Source: Pleomorphomonas sp. (GTDB lineage Bacteria > Pseudomonadota > Alphaproteobacteria > Rhizobiales > Pleomorphomonadaceae). Taken from it: a stretch of 64,000 bases of DNA. A program made the position numbers and the translations under genes. The DNA lies in assembly GCA_029976075.1 (NCBI GenBank), contig JARKNW010000145.1:62001-126000 (forward strand), in the 5' to 3' direction. Below are positions 33,730-43,504 of the stretch, piece after piece (the stretch's first letter is position 1; each line of letters opens with the position of its first letter). The notes under the pieces were generated by a model. It was given only the letters and a program-made list of their open reading frames with translations, had not been told where the DNA came from and did not search any database.

Positions 33730-35769
33730 TCAGCCTTCGATCTTCGAGAAGTCGGCCACCTGATGGCAGGCATCGCGCAGAACCGTCAGCAGGGCGAGGC
33801 GGTTGGCGCGCACCTTCTCGTCGGTGTCGTTGACCAGAACCTTCTCGAAGAAGGCATCGACCGGCGCGCGCAGCGTGGCGAGCGCCTTCATGGCTGCTTC
33901 GAAGTTCTCGGCGGCGACCGCATCGTGGGCGGCCTTGGCGGCAGCACTAACCGCAGCGGCTAGGGCCTTCTCTTCGGATTCCTTGAACAGGCTGGCGTCG
34001 ACGGAGGCCGCGACGGCCGTGCCCTTCTTCTCCTCGGCCTTCAGGATGTTGGCGGCACGTTTGTAGCCGGCGAGCAGGTTCTTGCCGTCGTCGGTGGCGA
34101 GCAGGGCACCCAGCGCCTCGACGCGCTTGACGATCAACAGCAGATCGTCCTGACCGCCGAGGGCGAACACGGCATCGACGAGGTCGAAGCGGGTGCCCTG
34201 TTCACGAAGCTGTACCTTGAGGCGGTCGGCGAAGAAGTTGAGAAGGTCCGGCGTCTTGCTCGCATAAGCGTTGAGCGGCAGACGAACGCTATTTTCGAGA
34301 ATGATACGGATGACGCCGAGAGCGGCGCGGCGCAGCGCGAACGGATCCTTGCTGCCCGTCGGCTTCTCGTCGATGGTCCAGAAGCCAACCAGCGTGTCGA
34401 GCTTGTCGGCGAGCGCCACGGCGATGGAAACGGGTGCCGACGGCGCGCGATCCGATGGGCCCTGCGGCTTCCAATGCTCTTCGATGGCCGCTGCGACCGC
34501 GGCATCCTCTCCCGCGTGGGTCGCATAGTAGCGGCCCATGAGCCCCTGAACCTCCGGGAATTCGCCGACGACGCCGGAGAGGAGGTCAGCCTTGGCGAGC
34601 AGGGCGGCGCGGGCCGCCTTGTCCGCGTCGGCACCGACCACCGGCGCGATCTTGCGGGCGAGTGCCACGATGCGGCGCACGCGGTCGCCCTGGCTGCCGA
34701 GCTTCTCATGGAAGGTGATGCCTTCGAGCTTGGGCACCAGTGTCTCCAAGGGAATGGCGAGGTCGCCGTCCCAGAAGAACTTGGCGTCCGACAGGCGGGC
34801 GCGGATGACGCGCTCGTTGCCGGCGATGATGGTGGCACCGCCGTCGGTCGCCGCCATGTTGGACGTCAGGATGAAGCGGTTAGCGAGGCGTCCGGTCTTG
34901 GGGTCCTTCAGCACGAAGCACTTCTGATTGGCGCGGATGGTGGCGCGGATCACTTCGTCCGGCACGTCGAGGAAGGCGGGATCGAACGAGCCCATCAGCA
35001 CGACTGGCCATTCCACGAGGCCGGCCACCTCGTACAGCAGGCCCTCGTCCTCGACCAGCTCCAGGCCGGCGGCGAAGGCGAGGTTGCGGGCGTCGGTCAG
35101 GATGATGTCGCGCCGGCGGGCCGGATCGAGCACCACCTTGGCCTTCTCGAGCTTCTCGACATAATCGGCGAAGCGCCGCACCTTGATGGCCTCGGGAGCC
35201 AGGAAGCGATGGCCGTAGGTGACGTTGCCGGAGCGGATGCCGTCCACCTCGAAATCGATGACGACGGGCTCTTCGGTCTCCGGACCGAAGGTGCAGACGA
35301 TCGAGTGCAGCGGGCGCACCCAGCGCAGCGTGCCGGAGCCCCAGCGCTGCGACTTCGGCCAGGGGAAGCTGCGGATGACCGAGGGGATGAGCTCGGCGAT
35401 GATCGCTTCGGCGGCGCGGCCCGGCTTGACCAGGTCGGCCACGTAGAAGTCGCCCTTCTTGGGATCGGAGACGACGCGCGCCTTGGCGATGTCATCGAGA
35501 CCGGCTCCGCGCAGGAAGCCCTGGATGGCGCCGGCCGGCGCGTCGGTACGCGGCCCCTTCTTCTCCTCGCGGATGTCGGGCGAGCGCGTCGTCAGGCCAT
35601 GGATCGTCAGCGCCAGGCGGCGCGGCGTCGCGAAGGCACCGGCGCTTTCGTAGGTCAGACCGGCGTCCACCAGACCACCCGTCACCAGACCCTTGAGATC
35701 GTCGGCGGCCTTCGCCTGCATGCGGGCGGGGATCTCTTCGGAGAAGAGTTCGATGAGAAGATCGGGCAT
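33730..35769 (-). CDS. glyS: Glycine--tRNA ligase beta subunit
   Basis: The beta chain of the tetrameric (alpha2beta2) bacterial glycyl-tRNA synthetase, 679 residues. The N-terminus [17 protein letters not shown] is the family signature. The B3/4-like and HD-like middle and the C-terminal DALR anticodon-binding part ([26 protein letters not shown]) are complete. The ATG at 35769 matches that signature and is preferred to a longer frame. glyQ, the alpha subunit, is not adjacent and not in the window; the next upstream gene is a cell-wall hydrolase. Confidence 0.96.
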   Translation of the reverse strand: MPDLLIELFSEEIPARMQAKAADDLKGLVTGGLVDAGLTYESAGAFATPRRLALTIHGLTTRSPDIREEKKGPRTDAPAGAIQGFLRGAGLDDIAKARVVSDPKKGDFYVADLVKPGRAAEAIIAELIPSVIRSFPWPKSQRWGSGTLRWVRPLHSIVCTFGPETEEPVVIDFEVDGIRSGNVTYGHRFLAPEAIKVRRFADYVEKLEKAKVVLDPARRRDIILTDARNLAFAAGLELVEDEGLLYEVAGLVEWPVVLMGSFDPAFLDVPDEVIRATIRANQKCFVLKDPKTGRLANRFILTSNMAATDGGATIIAGNERVIRARLSDAKFFWDGDLAIPLETLVPKLEGITFHEKLGSQGDRVRRIVALARKIAPVVGADADKAARAALLAKADLLSGVVGEFPEVQGLMGRYYATHAGEDAAVAAAIEEHWKPQGPSDRAPSAPVSIAVALADKLDTLVGFWTIDEKPTGSKDPFALRRAALGVIRIILENSVRLPLNAYASKTPDLLNFFADRLKVQLREQGTRFDLVDAVFALGGQDDLLLIVKRVEALGALLATDDGKNLLAGYKRAANILKAEEKKGTAVAASVDASLFKESEEKALAAAVSAAAKAAHDAVAAENFEAAMKALATLRAPVDAFFEKVLVNDTDEKVRANRLALLTVLRDACHQVADFSKIEG

Positions 35770-35926
35770 GGTGGTCCTCGGGTCTCCCGGCCTCGTGCCG
35801 GTCGTCTTGGAATGCTGCGTCTGATTAGTCGGTTCGAGGAAAAATGTCATCCCCGAATAGACGCATCCCAAGTCGGAAGAACACAAGGGATCACGGCCGA
35901 AAACCCAACTGCCCGGCGGCTACCGC

Positions 35927-37162
35927 TCAGCTCCAGCCGCCATTGATGGTCTGGTAGAAGACGTGCATGCCGATCTTCGCCTTCTTGGTGAAAGCGCTCG
36001 CCCAGTTCGGCCGCACGTATGTCGCGTGATAATGGGTGGCCGTGCCCACGTCATCGAGCCAGGCCGCACCACTCGTCACCTCGCCGGCGACCTGTTTGGC
36101 GACCCGCCACGAAGCCTTGTCGAAGACGATGTGGCGCCGGCCATCGCAAGCGAACGAGAACTGGCATTCGTTGTACTTTTCGCTGTTCTGGTAGACAACC
36201 TTGCAGATGCTGTCGGGGTAGGCTGGGTTCTTGACCCGGTTGAGCACCACCTGCGCCACGGCGATCTGGCCCTTGCGCGGCTCCGAGCGGGCCTCGAAAT
36301 AGATCGCCTCGGCAAGGCATTTCTGCTGGTCGTCATCCCAGACGCTGGCCGGAAGCGGATTGGCCGACCACCAATGGTCGCCGGGGCGCACGACCGGCGC
36401 CGGCGGTGCCGGCTTGTCGCCGGGCATGGCGAACAGCGGCGCGAACATGTCCTGGCTGACCACCGAGCTGTCGGGCGCATAGGCGGCGAGCAGCGCCGTG
36501 GCGGCTGCGCCGGTTTCCGCTGGCGCATAGGCTCGCGCCGGATAGCTGGTGGCCACCAGCACCGTCCGGTCGGGCTTGTGCTGGGGGATGGGGATGGGCG
36601 TGAGATCGGCGACCATGGCGGCCGGCTTCGGACCGATGAAGCGCGAGATCGCGAGAACGGAGAGCGGTGCCGCAGAAGCCTCGAAGGTCGTCGTCGGCAA
36701 GGCGGCGGGCGGGGTCAGGCGGCTGGTGTCGTTGAAGGTGAGGGAGCCGGCAGAAAAGCCGCGTTCGGTTGGCGGCGTCGTCACCGTCATGGGCAAGTCG
36801 CCCTTCCAACTGCGGTCGATGCGCTCCTCGTCGGGCACTGAGGCCGAACTGCCCACCGCGCCGGTGATGATATCGCCCGTTCCCTCGATGACGATCGAGC
36901 CACCGTTCATCTCGAGATGCGCGGACGATTCCTTGACGTCGCCGAGGCGCGGGGCGACCACCGTGCTTTCGCCGCCCGGACCGGTGCCGAGCGTCATGGC
37001 CCAACGGGTTGCCGGGTTGATGGAATCGACGACAAGACTGGCGATGTCCTGATAGGCGACTGATGTGGGAAAGGCGACCACGGCGACGAAGAGTGCGCCA
37101 GCGGCGGCGAGCCCGACGCGCCCGTGTCCGGGCCGGACTCTGGTACGAGGAACGCGACGCAT
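35927..37162 (-). CDS. SleB-type cell wall hydrolase
   Basis: An envelope protein of about 411 residues. One N-terminal membrane helix (GLAAAGALFVAVVAFPTSVA, about residues 17-36) anchors a long Pro/Ala/Thr-rich linker. The C-terminal hydrolase_2 domain (about residues 280-411) has CLAEAIYFEARSEPRKGQIA with the catalytic glutamate, VVLNRVKNPAYPDSICKVVY and the late GTATHYHATYVRPNWA. These domains cleave peptidoglycan. The ATG at 37162 has GGAGG upstream and gives a suitable anchor; the frame is open 72 bases further. It lies upstream of glyS on the same strand. Confidence 0.88.
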   Translation of the reverse strand: MRRVPRTRVRPGHGRVGLAAAGALFVAVVAFPTSVAYQDIASLVVDSINPATRWAMTLGTGPGGESTVVAPRLGDVKESSAHLEMNGGSIVIEGTGDIITGAVGSSASVPDEERIDRSWKGDLPMTVTTPPTERGFSAGSLTFNDTSRLTPPAALPTTTFEASAAPLSVLAISRFIGPKPAAMVADLTPIPIPQHKPDRTVLVATSYPARAYAPAETGAAATALLAAYAPDSSVVSQDMFAPLFAMPGDKPAPPAPVVRPGDHWWSANPLPASVWDDDQQKCLAEAIYFEARSEPRKGQIAVAQVVLNRVKNPAYPDSICKVVYQNSEKYNECQFSFACDGRRHIVFDKASWRVAKQVAGEVTSGAAWLDDVGTATHYHATYVRPNWASAFTKKAKIGMHVFYQTINGGWS

Positions 37163-37387
37163 GGGCTGACTGCCTCCGGCGGGAACAGGACTGAGACGAA
37201 CGATGACGGAGACGAAAACTGCTCCCGGCGACAATGCTGGCGGATTAACCTTGAAAAGCCGTTAATGTCGCGCGGCAGACTAGCTGCGCTTGGCGGGTTT
37301 CCGCGGAAAACGCAGTTCGCCGAACAGCTTGCACGGGCTGGCGAAAAGGCGATCTTGGTAAATGCCTGAAGGCGCGAAAGGAAAACG

Positions 37388-38380
37388 ATGATGGATTTCG
37401 CCGCGGTACGGCTGGAACAGAGCCCTGAAGGGAAGACCGAGGCGCACCTGAAGCGCCTTTCGGATTCCGATCTGATGGAAGGCGACGTGACCCTCGCGGT
37501 TCGTGCCTCGGCGGTAAACTTCAAGGATGGGCTGGCCGTCACGGGGCGCCTGCCGGTGGTGCGTCGCTGGCCGATGATTCCCGGCGTCGACGCGGCGGCC
37601 GTGGTCACCGAGTCGCGAGACGCTCGCTGGAATCCCGGCGACGAGGTGATCCTGACCGGTTGGGGTGTTGGCGAGACCCATCTCGGGGCCTGGAGCGAGC
37701 GGATGCGTGTTTCCGGCGACTGGCTGGTGCGTCGGCCGGACACGCTGTCGCCGTTCGAAGCGATGTCACTCGGCACCGCCGGCGTTACCGTGGCGGAAGG
37801 GATCGACAGGTTGGAACGCCTCGGCGTGACGCCGGCCGATGGTCCCATCGTCGTCACAGGTGCGGCCGGCGGCGTCGGCTCGATGGCTGTCATGCTTCTC
37901 GCAAGCCAAGGCTGGGGCGTTACGGCCGTCACGGGGCGGCCGGAGGAAGCGGAGCGGCTGCGGCAGCTGGGCGCCGCGGAGGTAATCGGTCGGGACCTGT
38001 TCGCCGGGCCGGCAAGACCGCTCGGCCGGGAGCGCTGGGCGGCCGCCTTCGACATGGTGGGGTCGACGGTTCTGGCGCACCTTGTGTCGATGCTGAAGCC
38101 GGGCGGTGTCGCCATCGCTTGCGGCAACGCTGCCGGCATGGATCTTCCTTCCAGCGTCGCGCCCTTCATCCTGCGAGGCGTCAGTCTGGTTGGCGTCGAT
38201 AGCGTCCGCGTGCCAGCCGCGCGGCGAGAGGCGATCTGGAGCCATCTCGCCGCTGTGGTCGACCGCGACCGCCTTACCGCCATGACGCAGGTGATCCCCC
38301 TGGCGGAAGCCATTGAAGCCGGACGGAGAATTGTCGAGGGCAGAGTGGCCGGGCGAACGGTGGTTGCCATCGGCGGCTGA
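37388..38380 (+). CDS. MDR-family quinone/acrylyl-CoA reductase (AcuI/YhdH-like)
   Basis: A 330-residue NADPH-dependent oxidoreductase of the zinc-free medium-chain family. The nucleotide-binding motif VVTGAAGGVGSMAVMLLASQ, the N-terminal SAVNFKDGLAVTGRLP and the GTAGVTVAEGIDRLE segment define the YhdH/AcuI group, which reduces acryloyl-CoA to propionyl-CoA. GAAAGGA stands five bases before the ATG. It is a stand-alone gene, and no dmd or propionate genes are close by to confirm the substrate. Confidence 0.88.
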   Translation: MMDFAAVRLEQSPEGKTEAHLKRLSDSDLMEGDVTLAVRASAVNFKDGLAVTGRLPVVRRWPMIPGVDAAAVVTESRDARWNPGDEVILTGWGVGETHLGAWSERMRVSGDWLVRRPDTLSPFEAMSLGTAGVTVAEGIDRLERLGVTPADGPIVVTGAAGGVGSMAVMLLASQGWGVTAVTGRPEEAERLRQLGAAEVIGRDLFAGPARPLGRERWAAAFDMVGSTVLAHLVSMLKPGGVAIACGNAAGMDLPSSVAPFILRGVSLVGVDSVRVPAARREAIWSHLAAVVDRDRLTAMTQVIPLAEAIEAGRRIVEGRVAGRTVVAIGG

Positions 38381-38498
38381 GGGCGACGGCTCGGGACGGG
38401 CAGGCAAGCCGCAACCGCATGGGTTCCTCCCTTGCCGTGAATCGTTCCATGGGCAATAGTACAACCCTTGGCCCCCCTCCAAAGGTATAAGCCCGTCC

Positions 38499-39398
38499 AT
38501 GACCGACTTCCGCGACACGCTGCGCGGCATCGTCGCGATGCTGCTCTGCTGCCTGTTCTTTCTCGTCAACGACACGATTGTCAAAGCGGTGGCTGATGAT
38601 CTGCCGATCGGCGAGATTCTGTTCATCCGGTCCCTCATCGCGACGGTCGTCGTGATCGTTGTGGTCTGGCGGATGGGGCTTCTTCCGAGCGTGCTGCCGC
38701 AGACGTCGCGTTTCGTGTTGATGCGCTCCATCTGCGAGGGCTTCGCCACGGTGGTCTATCTGTCCGGGCTGGTGCATCTGCCGATCGCCAACGCCTCGGC
38801 CATTTCGCAGGGCGCTCCGTTGGCCATCACCGCCGCCGGTGCTTTCGTTCTGGGAGAGATTGTCGGCTGGCGGCGCTGGATGTCGGTCGCAGTCGGTTTC
38901 TGCGGTATCCTAATCATCGTCCGGCCGGGTCCGGATGGCTTCAACAGCTGGGCACTGCTGCCATTGGCGTCGGTTGGCCTGGTGACGATCCGTGAGCTGT
39001 CCACCCGCTTCATCGCCCCGGCGACTAACTCTGCCGTCGTGACGCTGGTCACCCAGGTCATGGTGACGGTGGCCTGCGGCCTTCTGTCGGCGACCGAAGT
39101 ATGGCTACCGATGACCGCCATGCAGTTCGGCCTGATCGTGGTGGCCGGCCTCAGCTGCATTTTCGGCGTTCAGTTCTCGATCGATGCCATGCGCCATGGC
39201 GACATCTCGCTTGTCGCGCAGTTCCGCTACTCGACCATACCCTTCGCCATTCTTCTCGGCTGGATCATCTGGGGCGATGTGCCGGACCTCCTGACGCTCG
39301 TCGGCATCGCCGTCGTCGTCGGTTCCGGCATCTACATCTTCTATCGCGAACGGGTTCGCCACCAGAATCTGGTGACCCGTTCCGAGCCCGGCGTCTAG
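38499..39398 (+). CDS. DMT-family (EamA) transporter
   Basis: A 299-residue inner-membrane protein with ten predicted helices arranged as two EamA repeats. GIVAMLLCCLFFLVNDTIVK begins the first, and SVGLVTIRELSTRFIAPATN the second. Such proteins export amino acids, metabolites or drugs; the substrate cannot be told. A small run of C/T bases upstream leaves the ribosome site unclear. A cluster of palindromic repeats starts 13 bases behind its stop codon. Confidence 0.88.
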   Translation: MTDFRDTLRGIVAMLLCCLFFLVNDTIVKAVADDLPIGEILFIRSLIATVVVIVVVWRMGLLPSVLPQTSRFVLMRSICEGFATVVYLSGLVHLPIANASAISQGAPLAITAAGAFVLGEIVGWRRWMSVAVGFCGILIIVRPGPDGFNSWALLPLASVGLVTIRELSTRFIAPATNSAVVTLVTQVMVTVACGLLSATEVWLPMTAMQFGLIVVAGLSCIFGVQFSIDAMRHGDISLVAQFRYSTIPFAILLGWIIWGDVPDLLTLVGIAVVVGSGIYIFYRERVRHQNLVTRSEPGV

Positions 39399-39410
39399 CG
39401 GTTCGACAGG

Positions 39411-39686
39411 GAGTCAAGAGAACCACTGGCAAGTTATTGTTTCTAGTGGAGCTTTTGAATTTGACGTTTGAGCGGGCGCCTTATGTCAAGCGGGACTCAA
39501 ATGTCAAATTCGCTCCACTAGTGGTTCGACTCCGATATTTGCACCCACTCGATACCGGTCTCGGGGCAAATATCGGAGTCAAGAGAACCACTAGCAAGTT
39601 ATTGTTTCTAGTGGAGCTTTTGAATTTGACATTTGAGCGGGCGCCTTATGTCAAGCGGGACTCAAATGTCAAATTCGCTCCACTAG
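39411..39686. repeat. Duplicated long palindromic repeat
   Basis: A 111-base unit occurs twice in direct orientation (39411-39521 and 39576-39686) with only two differences, spaced 165 bases start to start. Each unit contains a long hairpin: left arm starting CTAGTGGAGC (39443-39472 and 39608-39637), right arm ending GCTCCACTAG (39496-39521 and 39661-39686), with a 4-base bulge. The connector carries its own perfect 15-base inverted repeat (39528-39542 with 39566-39580). The element fills the space between the convergent EamA and mrp genes. Confidence 0.9.
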
Positions 39687-39705
39687 CACCGGGCTCGTTC
39701 GGGAC

Positions 39706-40821
39706 TCACTCGATGACGATGCGCGGGGCGGCTCGCTCCGGCTTGCCGGCCAGCGTGTCGAGCACGCGCCCGGCGATCGCAAGGTAGGATTCGGCGTGCG
39801 GACCGTTCGGCTCGGTCGCCACCACCGGCAAGCCGGCGTCCGACGTCTCGCGGATCTTCATCTCCAGCGGCACTTCGCCAAGGAAGGGCACGCCGATGCG
39901 GCGGGCTTCCTGAGCGGCGCCGCCATGGCCGAAGATGTCGTGGTGGGTGCCGCAGTTCGGGCAGATGAAATAGGCCATGTTCTCGACGATGCCGAGCACG
40001 GGCACCTCGACCTTCTGGAACATGGCAACGCCGCGCCGCGCATCCATGAGCGCGAGGTCCTGCGGCGTCGAGACGATGACGGCACCGGTCAGCGGCACCT
40101 GCTGGGCCATGGTCAGCTGCACATCGCCGGTGCCGGGCGGCATGTCGACGACCAGCGCGTCGAGCTCGCCCCAGGCGCTTTCGCGCAGCATCTGCGTCAG
40201 CGCGGAGACCGCCATCGGCGCCCGCCAGATCATCGGCGTCTCTTCCTCGACCAGGAAGCCGATCGACATCACCTTGAGGCCGTAGTTCTCGAGCGGCACC
40301 AATGTCCGGTCTTCATCGACCTCGGGCTTCTGGCCCGAGAGCCCCATCAGGCGCGGTACCGACGGCCCGTAGATGTCGGCGTCGAGGATGCCGACCTTGA
40401 GGCCGCGCGCCGCAAGCGCCAGCGCGAAGTTCACGGCGGTGGTCGACTTGCCGACACCGCCCTTGCCGGAAGCGACGGCGATGATCGACTTCACGCCGGG
40501 AATGGCGTTCTTGGCCGGCATGGCGTGGGAGTGTCCGTGCGCGGCGGGCGCCGCCTTGGGCGCGCTGCCCGGAGCGACTTCGGCAGTCAGCGCCACCGTC
40601 GCCTTGACGACGCCGGGGATGGATTTCACCGCCGTCTCCGCCGCCGCCCGGATCGGCTCGAAGCGAGGCGCCTTGTCGGCAGGGACCGAGATCGACAGCA
40701 TCACCTTGCCGTCCTTCTCGTAAATGTCCGACACGGCGCCGGCGGCGACGATATCCTTTCCGGTGCCGGGCATCGTGATCTTGCCGAGGGCGGCGGTAAC
40801 CTGGTCCTTGAGACTTGGCAT
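39706..40821 (-). CDS. apbC: Iron-sulfur cluster carrier protein Mrp/ApbC
   Basis: A 371-residue P-loop ATPase that carries and delivers Fe-S clusters. An N-terminal MIP18/DUF59 domain (about residues 1-85) is followed by an Ala/Pro-rich linker and the MinD-like ATPase domain. The latter has the deviant Walker A motif SGKGGVGKSTTAVN, ILDADIYGPSVPRLMG and VDMPPGTGDVQLTMAQ. The cluster-binding CPNCGTHHDIFG motif (two cysteines) is present. The gene is convergent with the EamA transporter across the palindromic repeat, and divergent from mobA. Confidence 0.94.
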   Translation of the reverse strand: MPSLKDQVTAALGKITMPGTGKDIVAAGAVSDIYEKDGKVMLSISVPADKAPRFEPIRAAAETAVKSIPGVVKATVALTAEVAPGSAPKAAPAAHGHSHAMPAKNAIPGVKSIIAVASGKGGVGKSTTAVNFALALAARGLKVGILDADIYGPSVPRLMGLSGQKPEVDEDRTLVPLENYGLKVMSIGFLVEEETPMIWRAPMAVSALTQMLRESAWGELDALVVDMPPGTGDVQLTMAQQVPLTGAVIVSTPQDLALMDARRGVAMFQKVEVPVLGIVENMAYFICPNCGTHHDIFGHGGAAQEARRIGVPFLGEVPLEMKIRETSDAGLPVVATEPNGPHAESYLAIAGRVLDTLAGKPERAAPRIVIE

Positions 40822-40949
40822 GGCGTGCTCCGAATTGTTTGGCTCCTACCTAATCCATAATGCGGGCAATCGGGAGTGAATTTGCGGCAAGGCAATCATG
40901 TGACGGGATAGGGGTTGCCCGGTCCCTTCGGATGCCGTTCATTCCCGGC

Positions 40950-41612
40950 ATGACGAAACTCTCAGGTCTCATCCTCGCCGGGGGGCGTTCGAGCCGAATG
41001 GGGGGAGCGCCCAAAGCCCTCATCGAGCTTGCCGGTGCAACGCTGCTGGAACGGGCGGTGGCGACGGTTGCCCCGCAGGTTGGCGACCTCGCGGTCAACC
41101 TGCCGCCCGACCTCGAGCTGCCGGGCATGACCTTGCCGGTCGTCCGGGACGAGGCGACCACATATGAAGGTCCCCTTGCAGGCGTGCTGGCAGGGCTCGT
41201 TCATGCCTCCGCGTCGCCCTTCCAGCCGACCCATCTCCTGACCGCGCCGGTCGATCTTCCCTTCCTGCCGGTGGATCTGGCGATGCGCCTGTCCGCCGGA
41301 CTCGATGGCTCGGATGGGATTGTCTTGGCCGTGGGGCCAAACGGCAGGGCGCCGCTTTGCGCCTTGTGGCCGCTTTCGGTCGCGCCTCGTCTGTCCGCCT
41401 TCCTCGCCGGCGGAACGGACAGAAGGGTAGGGGCCTTTCTTTCCGGCGAGAGAACGAGCAGCGTTCTTTTCTCGCCGGTTGCCATTGGCGGGACGGCGGT
41501 CGATCCCTTCTTCAACGTCAACACGCCGGCCGATCTGGCCGAAGCGAACGGATTGATGGGCATCGATCGTCCGTGGTCATCCCGGCGTGCAGAATCCGAG
41601 CCGGGACCATAA
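40950..41612 (+). CDS. mobA: Molybdenum cofactor guanylyltransferase
   Basis: A nucleotidyltransferase of 220 residues that attaches GMP to molybdopterin to make the guanine dinucleotide cofactor used by DMSO-reductase-type enzymes. The N-terminal GTP-binding motif LSGLILAGGRSSRMGG with the following KALIEL is diagnostic, and the DEATTYEGPLAGVLAGL and APVDLPFLP segments continue the fold. The ATG at 40950 puts the motif at residue 4 as expected; an ATG 18 bases upstream is possible, and neither has a strong ribosome site. moaA lies 14 kb away. Confidence 0.88.
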   Translation: MTKLSGLILAGGRSSRMGGAPKALIELAGATLLERAVATVAPQVGDLAVNLPPDLELPGMTLPVVRDEATTYEGPLAGVLAGLVHASASPFQPTHLLTAPVDLPFLPVDLAMRLSAGLDGSDGIVLAVGPNGRAPLCALWPLSVAPRLSAFLAGGTDRRVGAFLSGERTSSVLFSPVAIGGTAVDPFFNVNTPADLAEANGLMGIDRPWSSRRAESEPGP

Positions 41613-41863
41613 TGTCCCCCGTTGCATCCGATCGCGGAATGAGATGAAGATGCGGGCGGATCGGCGTCAGCACAAGGTTTAGGCAGTGCGTCGGTTCGCC
41701 GGAAGGTTCGGACGTGGCTGGCTGATTTTGCGGGGATCTCCATTTCTCCGGCGGCTGCACCGAAAACGAACAGGGGGCCGCCACCCGGCCGCGACCATTG
41801 CCGGAAGGCGATCGGCCTGCGCTGGATGCAACGGTCGGTCAAACAGGTTCAGAGGGGATAACC

Positions 41864-42643
41864 ATGAAGTTTGCCAAGACACTCGTCACCGCCGCAGCCT
41901 TGCTCGCGCTGTCGCTCGGTGGCGCCGCGGCCAAGGAGTGGAAGAAGGTCATCATCGGTACCGAGGGCGCCTATCCGCCGTTCAACTATGTCGACACCGA
42001 CGGCAAGATGAAGGGCTTCGACGTCGATATCGCTCTCGCGCTTTGCGCGGAGATGAAGGTGGAATGCGAAGTGGTCGCCCAGGATTGGGACGGCATGATC
42101 CCGGCGCTGCTCGCCGGCAAGTTCGACGCCATCATCGCCTCGATGTCGATCACCCCCGAGCGCAAGAAGGTCATCGATTTCTCCGAGAAGTATTACAACA
42201 CGCCGCCGGCCATCGTTGCCCCGAAGGACACCGACATCAAGGGCGTCTCGCCTGAGGACCTCGCCGGCAAGACCGTGGGCGCGCAAGTCTCGACCATGCA
42301 TGCCGACTACGTCGAGAAGATGCTGACCAAGAGCGAGCTCAAGACCTATCCGACCGCCGACGAATACAAGCTCGATCTCGCCAACGGCCGCCTCGATGCT
42401 GCCAACGACGACAGCGTCGTCCTGTCCCAGTGGCTGAAGACCGACGCTGGTGCCTGCTGCAAGCTGGTCGGCATGGTCAAGCCGGTTCTCGAGATCCACG
42501 GCCCCGGTGCCGGCATCGGCGTCCGCAAGGAAGACACCGACCTGCGCGACATGTTCACGGCGGCGATCAAGGCGATCCGCGCCAATGGCAAGTACCAGGA
42601 GATCAACAAGAAGTACTTCGACTTCGACGTCTACGGCGGCTGA
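41864..42643 (+). CDS. Polar amino-acid ABC transporter substrate-binding protein
   Basis: A periplasmic binding protein of 259 residues with a signal peptide (KFAKTLVTAAALLALSLGGA, cleaved after AAA). The SBP_bac_3 family is shown by KVIIGTEGAYPPFNYVDTDG and GFDVDIALALCAEMKVECEV, which place it near the lysine/arginine/ornithine/histidine-binding proteins. AGAGGGGATAACC before the ATG is a strong ribosome site. Two permease genes follow on the same strand. Confidence 0.92.
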   Translation: MKFAKTLVTAAALLALSLGGAAAKEWKKVIIGTEGAYPPFNYVDTDGKMKGFDVDIALALCAEMKVECEVVAQDWDGMIPALLAGKFDAIIASMSITPERKKVIDFSEKYYNTPPAIVAPKDTDIKGVSPEDLAGKTVGAQVSTMHADYVEKMLTKSELKTYPTADEYKLDLANGRLDAANDDSVVLSQWLKTDAGACCKLVGMVKPVLEIHGPGAGIGVRKEDTDLRDMFTAAIKAIRANGKYQEINKKYFDFDVYGG

Positions 42644-42673
42644 TCGGGGACTTTGAAGGCAATCGACTGACCG

Positions 42674-42712
42674 GCGCGGGATTTGCTTCTTGAAAGCAGT
42701 CCCGCGCTTGTT
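42674..42712 (+). terminator. Hairpin between binding protein and permease genes
   Basis: GCGCGGGA (42674-42681) pairs with TCCCGCGC (42700-42707), with an inner TGCTT/AAGCA stem, followed by TTGTTG. Such a structure typically lets the binding-protein mRNA accumulate over the permease part. Confidence 0.65.
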
Positions 42713-42793
42713 GCAGACAAGGGGTCCCGCCAGGCGGGCGGCGTGATGGCAGGATTGCCATTGCGACAGAGGTGTGGACGGGAGACCGGCCGG

Positions 42794-43504
42794 ATGGCCA
42801 ACTACATGGAACTGCTGTCTTTCGGCGACAGCGGCTGGGGTGACGAGCTGGCGAGCGGCGTCGTGGTCACGGTGACACTGGCGCTCGCGACATTGCCGTT
42901 GGGCCTGCTCATCGGCTTTCTGATCGCCGTCGCCAAAAACTCGACCGAGCCGCTTCTGCGCAATGCCGCCCACGTCTACACGACGATCTTCCGGGGGCTA
43001 CCCGAACTCCTGACATTGTTCTTGATCTACTACGGCGGCCAGATGGCCCTGTCGGCGCTGTGGCGCCTGCTGTTCGGCCACGCCTTCGAAGTGAACAGCT
43101 ACTTCGCCGGCATGATCGCGCTGGCATTGGTCTTCTCTTCCTACGCGAGCGAGGTGTTCCTGTCGGCCTTCCGAGGAATTACGCTCGGCCAGTATGAAGG
43201 CGCCTATGCCCTGGGCCTGTCGCGCTTTCGCACCATGTTGCTGGTCATCCTGCCGCAGCTCATCCGGTTGGCCTTGCCCGGTCTCTCCAACCTGTGGCTC
43301 AACCTTCTGAAGGATACGTCGCTGGTGTCCGTCATCGGCCTCACCGATCTTCTCAGGAACACCAACATCGCGGTCGGCGTCACCAAGCAGGCCTTTTTCT
43401 TCTTCTTCGTGGCCTGTTCGCTCTATCTCGTCATGTCGATCATCTCATCATTCGGACTGCGGCGAGTGTCGGCCTGGGCCGAGCGCGGGCAGGGGAGGCA
43501 TTGA
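42794..43504 (+). CDS. Polar amino-acid ABC transporter permease (HisQ-like)
   Basis: A 236-residue inner-membrane permease with five helices. The EAA coupling loop is GAYALGLSRFRTMLLVILPQ, and GVVVTVTLALATLPLGLLIG at the N-terminus is typical of the HisM/HisQ group. The ATG at 42794 gives the usual N-terminus. The stop codon overlaps the start of the second permease (TGATG at 43502-43506). Confidence 0.9.
   Translation: MANYMELLSFGDSGWGDELASGVVVTVTLALATLPLGLLIGFLIAVAKNSTEPLLRNAAHVYTTIFRGLPELLTLFLIYYGGQMALSALWRLLFGHAFEVNSYFAGMIALALVFSSYASEVFLSAFRGITLGQYEGAYALGLSRFRTMLLVILPQLIRLALPGLSNLWLNLLKDTSLVSVIGLTDLLRNTNIAVGVTKQAFFFFFVACSLYLVMSIISSFGLRRVSAWAERGQGRH

Noticed and set aside
35770-35886. 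An N-terminal extension of glyS reading MCSSDL, reminiscent of translated sequencing-adapter contamination.
   Set aside because: The underlying bases differ from the Illumina adapter at several positions and the DNA continues without a break. GlyS starts naturally at 35769 with [11 protein letters not shown].
39410-39686. A repetitive peptide encoded across the duplicated palindrome (two copies of a KLLFLVELLNLTFERAP-like string).
   Set aside because: The repetition comes entirely from the DNA repeat. There is no ribosome site, and the frame is a continuation of an antisense-like reading through the EamA gene.
39411-39686. The repeats considered as a CRISPR array.
   Set aside because: Only two units of 111 bases with a single connector and no cas genes; each unit is itself a long palindrome.
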